64,000 bases of DNA. Source: Arthrobacter sp. efr-133-R2A-120. Lineage in GTDB: Bacteria > Actinomycetota > Actinomycetes > Actinomycetales > Micrococcaceae. Each line of letters begins with the position of its first letter. Position 1 is the first letter of the stretch. Positions 1-6,659 of this stretch are shown here, one piece after another. The notes under the pieces were generated by a model. That model worked only from the letters and a program-made list of their open reading frames with translations. It was not told the DNA's origin and ran no database searches. The DNA is taken from NCBI RefSeq assembly GCF_030209835.1, contig NZ_JARVRF010000015.1:1-64000 (forward strand), given 5' to 3'. The translations under genes were made by a program, and so were the position numbers.

Positions 1-62
1 CGTGGGTCGATCGGTGGACGCTCGCTCACTAACGTGGGTCGATCGGTGGACGCTCGCTCACT
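1..62 (-). repeat. Two exact 30-bp direct repeats (32-bp period, GTGAGCGAGCG family)
   Basis: Bases 1-30 recur exactly at 33-62 after a two-base spacer, giving a 32-bp period. Read on the minus strand each unit begins GTGAGCGAGCGTC, the core shared with arrays at 132-175, 44287-44362 and 45075-45151. The array may continue to the left of the window. No coding function is visible. Confidence 0.9.
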
Positions 63-79
63 CTTGGTTGAAAGGCCGG

Positions 80-112
80 GGATCCTCCTGCGGATTATCT
101 GCAGGAGGATCC
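80..112. repeat. Perfect 12-bp inverted repeat (hairpin)
   Basis: GGATCCTCCTGC at 80-91 is exactly complementary to 101-112, with a 9-nt loop. It lies between two oppositely oriented 32-bp-period arrays. It could act as a terminator for a gene left of the window, but no strong T-tract follows. Confidence 0.8.
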
Positions 113-131
113 TGTCGTTTGGGCTTGTTTG

Positions 132-175
132 TGAGCGGGGGTTGCCGGGGGTGGGCTTGTTTGTGAGCGAGCGTC
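132..175 (+). repeat. Second 32-bp-period array, opposite orientation
   Basis: Cores begin at 132 (TGAGCGGGGGTT) and 164 (TGAGCGAGCGTC), exactly 32 bp apart. Each is preceded by a G-rich stretch ending in CTTGTTTG. It has the opposite orientation to the 1-62 array, so the pair points outward from the hairpin at 80-112. Confidence 0.75.
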
Positions 176-185
176 GCACTGGAGT

Positions 186-211
186 CAATTGAATTGTGCA
201 CAATTTAATTG
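186..211 (+). promoter_or_regulatory. Putative OhrR operator upstream of ohrR-ohr
   Basis: A 26-bp palindrome with one mismatch: CAATTGAATTGTG facing CACAATTTAATTG. The inner 14 bp, AATTGTGCACAATT at 192-205, are perfect. OhrR boxes in other bacteria are built from repeated AATTGT/ACAATT half sites, and this one lies 19 bp before the ohrR start, where it would block the promoter. Autoregulation by the adjacent gene is therefore the natural inference. No Shine-Dalgarno is evident before the ATG at 230, so the transcript may be leaderless or nearly so. Confidence 0.8.
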
Positions 212-229
212 TGAGCTATCGTTATTCCC

Positions 230-664
230 ATGAGTGAAGCCCCCCGCCTCGACCGCCAGGTCTGTTTCGCGCTCTACTCCGCCTCGAAGGCCGCCACGGC
301 GGTCTACCGGCCGGTGCTGGACGAGCTTGGACTGACGTATCCGCAGTATCTCGTGATGCTGGTGCTCTGGGAGAACGAGCCTCGAAGCGTCCGGGAACTG
401 GGTGCTGAGCTGGGACTCGATTCGGGAACCCTGTCGCCGCTGCTCAAGAGGCTTGAAGCTTTGGGCCTCGTGGAGCGCCGGCGTTCAGCCGAGGACGAGC
501 GCCGCGTCGAAATCCACCTGAGCGATGCCGGGCGGGACCTCAGCGCCCGGGCCGGGGCTGTTCCGCAACGGCTCGCCGACGCCGCGGGCTTGAGCGCCGC
601 CGAGCTTGCTCAGCTTCACGACACCTTGGGCCGGCTTACGGCCGCCCTCCACTCAGCCATCTGA
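230..664 (+). CDS. ohrR: MarR-family organic-hydroperoxide sensor OhrR
   Basis: 144-residue MarR-type winged-helix repressor. A Cys at residue 12 in RQVCFALYSASKA matches the reactive N-terminal cysteine by which OhrR proteins sense organic peroxides. The wing/HTH region follows at about 50-95 (VRELGAELGLDSGTLSPLLKRLEALG). The gene sits 32 bp upstream of ohr, the classic OhrR target, and has a palindromic operator immediately upstream. The likely mechanism is that oxidation of Cys12 releases the repressor and derepresses ohrR, ohr and the next gene. The name rests on the family signature plus the ohr linkage. Confidence 0.92.
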   Translation: MSEAPRLDRQVCFALYSASKAATAVYRPVLDELGLTYPQYLVMLVLWENEPRSVRELGAELGLDSGTLSPLLKRLEALGLVERRRSAEDERRVEIHLSDAGRDLSARAGAVPQRLADAAGLSAAELAQLHDTLGRLTAALHSAI

Positions 665-696
665 TCGTCCATCCCATAGAAGGAAAAGGAACCACA

Positions 697-1128
697 GTGA
701 AGACTCTGTACGTAGCCGAGGCGCTTGCCTCCGGTGAAGGCCGCGAAGGCAACGCACGCACCAATGACGGCAAGCTGGACGTCGCTCTCGCCAGCCCGGT
801 GGAACTGGGCGGGAGTGGCCAAGGCACCAACCCTGAGCAACTCTTCGCCGCCGGATACGCGGCATGCTTCCACTCGGCGCTCAGGATGGTGGGACGCAAG
901 GCCCGCGTGGATCTCAGTGATTCCGCTGTGGCCGCCAAGATCCACTTCGGTGCCCTGGAGGACCGCGAAGGGTATGGGCTCGCCGCCGAACTCGAGATCG
1001 CGCTGCCCGCCCTCGACCGGGAAACAGCGGAGCAACTCGTGGCCAAGGCCCACCAGATCTGCCCCTACTCCAACGCGACCCGCGGGAACATCGCCGTCGA
1101 CATCAAGCTTGTGGAGGTGGCGGCATGA
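697..1128 (+). CDS. ohr: Organic hydroperoxide resistance protein Ohr
   Basis: 143-residue OsmC/Ohr-family thiol peroxidase that reduces organic and lipid hydroperoxides in the cytoplasm. The two family cysteines are present: C57 in AACFHSAL and C122 in ICPYSNATRGN. The full-length GTG start at 697 is preceded by AGGAAAAGGA at 681-690. It follows ohrR directly, and its stop overlaps the ATG of the next gene (ATGA), suggesting one ohrR-ohr-oxidoreductase transcript. Ohr enzymes are typically reduced through dihydrolipoamide; nothing here tests that. Confidence 0.95.
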   Translation: MKTLYVAEALASGEGREGNARTNDGKLDVALASPVELGGSGQGTNPEQLFAAGYAACFHSALRMVGRKARVDLSDSAVAAKIHFGALEDREGYGLAAELEIALPALDRETAEQLVAKAHQICPYSNATRGNIAVDIKLVEVAA

Positions 1129-2144
1129 GCACGGTACTTCCCAAGAGCACCCGCGAAATCCGGCTGGCATCCCGCCCGCAAGGACGCCCTGTCAAGGAAA
1201 ACTTCCGCCTGGCGGAGAGCGATCTGCCGGAGCTTCAGGACGGCCAGGTCCTGGTCCGCAACGAGTTCATGTCGGTCGACCCCTACATGCGCGGCCGCAT
1301 GAACGACGCGAAGTCCTATTCGGCACCTTTCCGGCTCGACGCAGCGCTCGACGGCGGTGCGGTGGGTGAGGTGATCGCGTCCCGTTCCGAGACGCTCAAG
1401 GTGGGCGACGTCGTCGTGCACCCGCTCGGCTGGCGCGAATATTCCGTGGTGGATGCGGCAAGCGCGACGCCGGTTCCGGCCGGCCTGGCACCGACGTCGG
1501 CATTCCTCGGGGCGCTCGGCATGACAGGCCTGACCGCGTACGCCGGACTGCTCAAGGTGGCCGAGTTCAAAGCCGGGGACGTCGTCTTCGTTTCCGGTGC
1601 CGCAGGCGCAGTAGGCTCGATTGTCGGCCAGATCGCCAAAGCCATGGGCGCCTCCAAGGTGATCGGCAGCGCCGGTTCCCCGGAGAAGGTGGCGCGCTTG
1701 CTTGAACTCGGCTTCGACGTGGCCTTCGACTACCATGACGGACCGGTGGCGAAGCAACTCCATGAGGCGGCGGGGGAGCGGGGCATCGATGTCTACTTCG
1801 ACAACGTTGGCGGCGAACACCTCGAGGCTGCCCTCGCAGTCCTCACTGTGGGCGGACGCGTAGCAATGTGCGGCGCCATTTCGCAATACAACTCCACAGA
1901 GCCCACACCGGGCCCGCGCAACCTGGCCGTGGCTATCGGAAAGCAATTGACCCTGCGTGGCTTCCTCGTAGGCGGCCAGCGCCAGCACGCCGCCGAGTTC
2001 GCCGGGAAGATGGCCGGATGGCTGGCCGACGGAACGGTCCGCTACGACGAGACGATCGTCGACGGGCTCGAAAACGCGCCGCAGGCCTTCATCGACCTCC
2101 TGGACGGAGCCAACACCGGCAAGATGCTGGTCCGCCTGTCCTGA
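1125..2144 (+). CDS. NADP-dependent medium-chain oxidoreductase (CurA/PTGR-like)
   Basis: 339-residue zinc-independent medium-chain dehydrogenase/reductase. A GroES-like N-terminal half is followed by a Rossmann fold with the glycine motif SGAAGAVGS at 157-165. The sequence EFMSVDPYMRGRM near residue 48 is typical of the YncB/CurA and prostaglandin-reductase branch, which reduces the C=C bond of alpha,beta-unsaturated carbonyls. The 4-bp ATGA overlap with ohr suggests translational coupling. Clearing reactive enals made by lipid peroxidation would fit the peroxide operon, but the true substrate cannot be read from sequence. Confidence 0.85.
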   Translation: MSTVLPKSTREIRLASRPQGRPVKENFRLAESDLPELQDGQVLVRNEFMSVDPYMRGRMNDAKSYSAPFRLDAALDGGAVGEVIASRSETLKVGDVVVHPLGWREYSVVDAASATPVPAGLAPTSAFLGALGMTGLTAYAGLLKVAEFKAGDVVFVSGAAGAVGSIVGQIAKAMGASKVIGSAGSPEKVARLLELGFDVAFDYHDGPVAKQLHEAAGERGIDVYFDNVGGEHLEAALAVLTVGGRVAMCGAISQYNSTEPTPGPRNLAVAIGKQLTLRGFLVGGQRQHAAEFAGKMAGWLADGTVRYDETIVDGLENAPQAFIDLLDGANTGKMLVRLS

Positions 2145-2154
2145 GGGATTCCCG

Positions 2155-2217
2155 GCGCGAACTGGCGGCAGATGCCCGCAAAAGGCGATTTTTGGGTCAT
2201 CTGCTGCCAGTTCGCGC
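2155..2217. repeat. 63-bp imperfect palindrome, copy 1
   Basis: Outer arms of 20 nt (2155-2174 and 2198-2217) differ at one position and contain GCGCGAACTGGC and GCTGCCAGTTCGCGC. The same 63-bp layout recurs at 54173-54235 and 55214-55276. It lies just after the oxidoreductase stop codon. It resembles a REP or palindromic-unit element more than a terminator because no T-tract follows. Confidence 0.85.
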
Positions 2218-2268
2218 GCTTGGGAACGGGCATCCTAGAACCGTTGGCTGGGAGTACCACTACTGCTT

Positions 2269-2316
2269 GGTAACAAAAGCTCAACAATCTTCGGGTTGTT
2301 GGGCTTTTGTGTTACC
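2269..2316. terminator. Long hairpin with UUCG tetraloop
   Basis: GGTAACAAAAGCTCAACAATC pairs, with small imperfections, to GGTTGTTGGGCTTTTGTGTTACC around a TTCG loop closed by C-G, an unusually stable RNA loop. A-rich and T-rich segments inside the arms let it work in either direction. It most likely ends the ohrR operon before the nucleoside-uptake operon. Confidence 0.7.
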
Positions 2317-2472
2317 CGGGTGTGTTCAATCCCACTAAAGTTGTGCCATCAGTGCGCCCTAGGCGCAGTGCTGCGAAGCATCAGTGAAAACAGAATTTCA
2401 GACTCGAGTTTTCGAAACGGACACTCATTGACCAACTGTCGTAGCATCAATCACTTTCTTCCTGGAGGAAAA
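2317..2472 (+). promoter_or_regulatory. Leader/promoter region of the nucleoside uptake operon
   Basis: Non-coding stretch before the BMP lipoprotein. It holds a 6-bp inverted repeat TGCGCC-CTA-GGCGCA at 2353-2367 that could be an operator. A GGAGGA Shine-Dalgarno lies at 2464-2469. I could not pick a convincing -35/-10 pair. Confidence 0.4.
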
Positions 2473-3579
2473 TTGAAGCAATCACTGCGTGCCACACTAA
2501 AGCGCGGTTCATTTGCGGGCGTCGCAACTGCGGGCGCCGCTGCACTTTTGCTGGCAGGCTGCGGTAGCGCACCGTCTGCTTCGAGCTCGGGCAGCGCCAC
2601 CAAGTCGGACTACACCGCATGCATGGTGTCCGACTCCGGCGGCTTCGATGACAAGTCGTTCAACCAGTCAGGCTTCGAGGGCCTTCAGGCGGCAGCCAAG
2701 GACCTGAGCATCCAGGAGAAGCACGTCCAGTCCAAGGCCGACACGGACTACGACCCCAACCTTCGTTCCATGGTCCAGCAAGGCTGCAAGCTGACGGTTA
2801 CGGTCGGCTTCCTCCTGGGCGACGCCACGAAGAACATTGCGACGGCGAACCCGAACAGCCACTTCGCCATCATCGACTACTCGGACCCCACCTTCCCGAA
2901 GAACGTCAAGCCGATCGTCTATGACACGGCCCAGGCCGCCTTCCTGGCCGGGTACCTCGCCGCCGGCACGTCCAAGACGGGCAAGGTTGCCACCTTCGGT
3001 GGTCTCAATATCCCCACCGTGAGCATCTTCATGGACGGCTTCTCTGACGGAGTGAAGTACTACAACCAGAAGAAGGGCAAGTCCGTCCAGTTGCTTGGCT
3101 GGGACAAGGACAAGCAGGACGGAACGTTCGTCGGCGACTTCAAGCAGGTCGACAAGGGCAAGGTCCTCACCCAGGGATTCCTGGACCAGGGAGCCGACGT
3201 GGTCCTTCCCGTCGCTGGTCCGGTTGGAGCGGGCGCCGGAAGCGCCATCCTTGACGCCAAGGCAAAGGGCACGGACGCAAAGCTGATCTGGGTCGACTCG
3301 GACGGCTACCTGACCGCACCCGCCTACAAGTCGGTCATCCTGACCTCGGTCCAGAAGACCATGGCGACCGCCGTCGAAACGGTCATCAAGGCCGACAAGG
3401 ACGGCAAGTTCGACCCCAGCCCCTACGTTGGCACGCTCGACAACGGGGGCGTGGCGCTTGCCCCGTTCCACGACCTCGACTCCGCAGTGCCGGCCGACAT
3501 GAAGAGCGATCTTGACCAGTTGAAGAAGGACATCATCTCCGGCGCAGTCAAGGTCGAATCGAAGTCCAGCCCCAAGTAA
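2473..3579 (+). CDS. BMP-family nucleoside-binding lipoprotein (ABC substrate-binding protein)
   Basis: 368 residues from a TTG at 2473, chosen because GGAGGA precedes it and because translation then opens with a lipoprotein signal peptide (MKQSLRATLKRG..., lipobox LLAGC about 30 residues in). The mature part is of the basic-membrane-protein/Med type, the extracellular receptor of purine and pyrimidine nucleoside ABC importers. The following genes encode a double ATPase, two permeases, cytidine deaminase and thymidine phosphorylase, which supports nucleosides as ligand. A strong hairpin separates it from the ATPase gene, probably allowing excess binding protein to be made. Confidence 0.9.
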   Translation: MKQSLRATLKRGSFAGVATAGAAALLLAGCGSAPSASSSGSATKSDYTACMVSDSGGFDDKSFNQSGFEGLQAAAKDLSIQEKHVQSKADTDYDPNLRSMVQQGCKLTVTVGFLLGDATKNIATANPNSHFAIIDYSDPTFPKNVKPIVYDTAQAAFLAGYLAAGTSKTGKVATFGGLNIPTVSIFMDGFSDGVKYYNQKKGKSVQLLGWDKDKQDGTFVGDFKQVDKGKVLTQGFLDQGADVVLPVAGPVGAGAGSAILDAKAKGTDAKLIWVDSDGYLTAPAYKSVILTSVQKTMATAVETVIKADKDGKFDPSPYVGTLDNGGVALAPFHDLDSAVPADMKSDLDQLKKDIISGAVKVESKSSPK

Positions 3580-3599
3580 TCATCCGGGCTAAACCGCGT

Positions 3600-3640
3600 C
3601 GCGCTGCCCTTCAGCCGAGTTTTGGCAGAAGGGCAGCGCG
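3600..3640 (+). terminator. Intra-operon hairpin between binding-protein and transporter genes
   Basis: Perfect 13-bp stem: CGCGCTGCCCTTC at 3600-3612 pairs with 3628-3640 around a 15-nt loop. It lies 21 bp after the lipoprotein stop. It can act as a partial terminator or as a 3-prime stabiliser for the upstream message. Confidence 0.75.
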
Positions 3641-3742
3641 TTCTGCGTTGCCTTCAATTTGCTCTTCGACACTCCTTTGCCGAGCACTATGCTGGGAGCA
3701 CGGTGATGACGAGGAGCCATCCTTTATAGATGGGTTGGAGTT

Positions 3743-5293
3743 TTGAAACTCGAACTGAAAGGGATCACGAAGCGCTTCGGATCCCTCGTAGCCAATGACC
3801 ACATCGATCTCGTGGTTGAGCCGGGCCAAGTCCATTGCCTCTTAGGCGAAAACGGCGCCGGTAAATCCACCCTGATGAATGTCCTTTACGGACTCTACGA
3901 CCCCAGTGACGGCGAAATCCTGGTCGACGGAAAGCCGGTCGTTTTCAAGGGTCCCGGCGATGCCATGGCGGCAGGGATCGGAATGGTCCACCAGCACTTC
4001 ATGCTGATTCCGGTATTCACCGTCGCCGAAAACGTCGCATTGGGAAACGAAGCCACCAAAGCGGCCGGTTTCCTGAACCTGGACGAAACCCGCCGCAAGA
4101 TCTCCGAGATTTCCAAGCAGTACGGATTCCACGTGGACCCCGATGCCCTCGTGGAAGACCTTCCCGTGGGCGTGCAGCAGCGGGTCGAGATTATCAAGGC
4201 GCTCGTGCGCGACGCCGAAGTCCTGATTCTCGACGAACCGACCGCGGTTCTCACTCCGCAGGAAACTGACGAACTCCTGGACATTATCCGGCAGCTCAAG
4301 GCCGCAGGAAAATCAATTGTCTTCATCTCCCACAAACTGCGTGAGGTCAAGGAAATTTCGGACATCATCACGGTGATCCGGCGGGGCAAAGTGGTGGGCT
4401 CGGCTGATCCTTCCGCGTCCCCGACGGAACTCGCTTCGGCGATGGTGGGCCGGGCGGTCAGCCTGACCCTGGAAAAGAAACCCGCCCAACCGGGCGAGGC
4501 AACCTTCAAGGTCCGGGACCTGACGGTTGTCGACCACAACGGCCAGCATGTCGTGGACGGGCTGAGCTTCGACATCGCCAAGGGTGAAGTGCTTGCCATC
4601 GCCGGTGTCCAAGGCAACGGCCAGACGGAGCTCACGGAAGCCATCCTCGGCGTCCAGCCCCACGTCACCGGGTCCATCGTCCTCGACGACGTCGAACTGC
4701 TCGGCAAGACCGTCAAGCAGGTCCTATCCGCCGGCGTCGGGTTCGTCCCCGAGGACCGCAAGATCGACGGCCTGGTAGGCACGTTCTCGATTTCCGAGAA
4801 CATGATCCTGGACCTGTACGACAAAGCGCCTTTTGCCCAAGGCATCGGCATGAAACCGGCCTTGATTGCTTCCCACGCGGAGAAAAAGGTCGAAGAGTTC
4901 GATGTGCGGACGCCGTCGATCGACGTCGCGGTGGGTACGCTCTCCGGCGGCAACCAGCAAAAAGTGGTCCTCGCAAGGGAGCTATCCAGGCCACTGAGGC
5001 TCTTCATCGCATCGCAGCCCACCCGCGGCCTCGACGTCGGATCCATCGAATTCGTGCACAAACGGGTCATTGCCGAACGGGACAACGGTACTCCCGTGAT
5101 GATCGTGTCCACAGAGCTCGATGAAGTGCTCGAACTCGCTGACAGGATCGCCGTTCTCTACCGCGGAAAACTCGTCGGGATCGTTCCCGCCGGTACCTCC
5201 CGCGATGTGCTGGGCTTGATGATGGCAGGCGTTCCGGAACACGAAGCAGAACTGACTGCGCACAAGACCCTCGAGGGAGGAACACATGTCTGA
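3743..5293 (+). CDS. Nucleoside ABC transporter, double ATP-binding protein
   Basis: 516 residues with two fused ABC domains, like the sugar/nucleoside ATPases RbsA and NupA/YufO. Domain 1 has Walker A GENGAGKST at 35-43 and DEPTAVLTPQE as Walker B region. Domain 2 has a degenerate Walker A (GNGQTE), signature LSGGNQQKV, and ASQPTRGLDVG where the catalytic Glu is Gln, as usual in this subfamily; ATP hydrolysis thus probably relies mostly on one site. The TTG start at 3743 is preceded by TTGGAG. It overlaps the first permease by 8 bp. Confidence 0.92.
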   Translation: MKLELKGITKRFGSLVANDHIDLVVEPGQVHCLLGENGAGKSTLMNVLYGLYDPSDGEILVDGKPVVFKGPGDAMAAGIGMVHQHFMLIPVFTVAENVALGNEATKAAGFLNLDETRRKISEISKQYGFHVDPDALVEDLPVGVQQRVEIIKALVRDAEVLILDEPTAVLTPQETDELLDIIRQLKAAGKSIVFISHKLREVKEISDIITVIRRGKVVGSADPSASPTELASAMVGRAVSLTLEKKPAQPGEATFKVRDLTVVDHNGQHVVDGLSFDIAKGEVLAIAGVQGNGQTELTEAILGVQPHVTGSIVLDDVELLGKTVKQVLSAGVGFVPEDRKIDGLVGTFSISENMILDLYDKAPFAQGIGMKPALIASHAEKKVEEFDVRTPSIDVAVGTLSGGNQQKVVLARELSRPLRLFIASQPTRGLDVGSIEFVHKRVIAERDNGTPVMIVSTELDEVLELADRIAVLYRGKLVGIVPAGTSRDVLGLMMAGVPEHEAELTAHKTLEGGTHV

Positions 5294-6659
5294 GTCCAAC
5301 ACCCCTCGACAGGAAAACGAGGTCGAGCCGGAGCGCCCGGAAACTTTGAATGACGACGTCGTCCTCGATGTCGCGCTGGACACGGCAGACGGTGCAATGG
5401 CCCCGTCAGTCATCCCGGCTACCAGCCAAGGCGGACAGATCCCGCACGCCCCCGGTGGCTCGGTCTTCCGGCAGATCGTGACCGGAAACGCCATGGTCTC
5501 GGTGTTGTCCGTGTTCCTCGCGATTGTGCTCGGCGGAATCCTGATGGCCGTGACCAACCCCAAAGTGGCTGAAACGGCAGGCTACTTCTTCGCGCAGCCG
5601 GGGGACATGCTCACCGAGGTCTTCAGGCCCTATGTGGCACTCGTCCAGGGTTCGATATTCAACTGGGCCGGGGCCGACGCCGCAGCCCAGCTGTACCCGA
5701 TCACTGAAACCCTGACGGTGTCCACGCCGCTGATCCTGGCAGGACTTGGCGTGGCCTTGGCCTTCCGTGCGGGACTGTTCAACATCGGTGCGCAAGGCCA
5801 AATCATCTTTGGCGCCCTGTTCGGCGCCTACGTGGGATTCACTTGGCACTTGCCGTTCCTGGTTCACTTGCTGCTCGTGATCGTTGCCGGATTCATCGGC
5901 GGCGCGGTGTGGGGCGGCGTCGTCGGCCTCCTCAAGGCCCGGACCGGTGCGCATGAGGTCATCGTGACCATCATGCTGAACTACATCGCGAACTTCCTGC
6001 TCCTGTTCCTCCTGACCACCCCTGCATTCCAGCGCAAGGGTTCGACCAACCCGATCTCGCCCTTCCTGGACCAGTCGGCACTGTTCCCGGAGTTGCTCGG
6101 GCCGCAGTTCAGGCTCCATGCCGGCTTCCTCCTGGCAGTGCTGGCAACGGTTTTCGTCTGGTGGCTCCTGAAGCGCTCCACGCTCGGCTTTGAATTCCGG
6201 GCCGTGGGCGCCAACCAGAGCGCGGCACGCACCGCTGGAATCAACGTTCCCCGCGCCGTGATCCTCGTGATGGCGATTGCGGGGGCGCTTGCAGGCCTGG
6301 CCGGCATTGCGCAGGTATCCGGAACGGAGAAATACCTCTCCGGAGGCGTCGCGGCCTCCATCGGATTCGATGCCATTACCGTCGCCTTGCTGGGGCGTTC
6401 GACGCCGTGGGGAACCTTCTTCGCAGGGCTTCTGTTCGGCGCGTTCCGTGCGGGAGGCGTCGCGATGCAGGCTGAGACCCAGACCCCCATCGACATCGTT
6501 TTGGTCATCCAGTCCTTGATCGTCCTCTTCATTGCGGCACCGCCGCTGGTGCGCGCGATCTTCGGACTGAACCCGCGGAAAAAGAAGAAGGCCACTGGCG
6601 GCCCCGGCTCCGGAACCATCCCCTCCGGAAAAATCGAGAGCGGAGCTGCAACAGCATGA
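5286..6659 (+). CDS. Nucleoside ABC transporter permease 1
   Basis: 457-residue polytopic membrane protein of the BPD_transp_2 fold (RbsC/LivH-like; YufP/NupP type). An acidic cytoplasmic N-terminus of about 65 residues precedes a first membrane span near 68-90 and then a core with about eight to ten hydrophobic segments. The RAVGANQSAARTAGIN loop is the ATPase-docking motif region. The tail is basic (PRKKKKATGG). The gene overlaps the ATPase gene by 8 bp and the second permease by 4 bp, so the three are translationally coupled. Confidence 0.9.
   Translation: MSESNTPRQENEVEPERPETLNDDVVLDVALDTADGAMAPSVIPATSQGGQIPHAPGGSVFRQIVTGNAMVSVLSVFLAIVLGGILMAVTNPKVAETAGYFFAQPGDMLTEVFRPYVALVQGSIFNWAGADAAAQLYPITETLTVSTPLILAGLGVALAFRAGLFNIGAQGQIIFGALFGAYVGFTWHLPFLVHLLLVIVAGFIGGAVWGGVVGLLKARTGAHEVIVTIMLNYIANFLLLFLLTTPAFQRKGSTNPISPFLDQSALFPELLGPQFRLHAGFLLAVLATVFVWWLLKRSTLGFEFRAVGANQSAARTAGINVPRAVILVMAIAGALAGLAGIAQVSGTEKYLSGGVAASIGFDAITVALLGRSTPWGTFFAGLLFGAFRAGGVAMQAETQTPIDIVLVIQSLIVLFIAAPPLVRAIFGLNPRKKKKATGGPGSGTIPSGKIESGAATA

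Noticed and set aside
4990..5030. Gln for Glu in the second ABC domain as a sign of a broken gene
   Set aside because: The ASQPTRGLDVG form is usual in the second domain of RbsA/NupA-type double ATPases.
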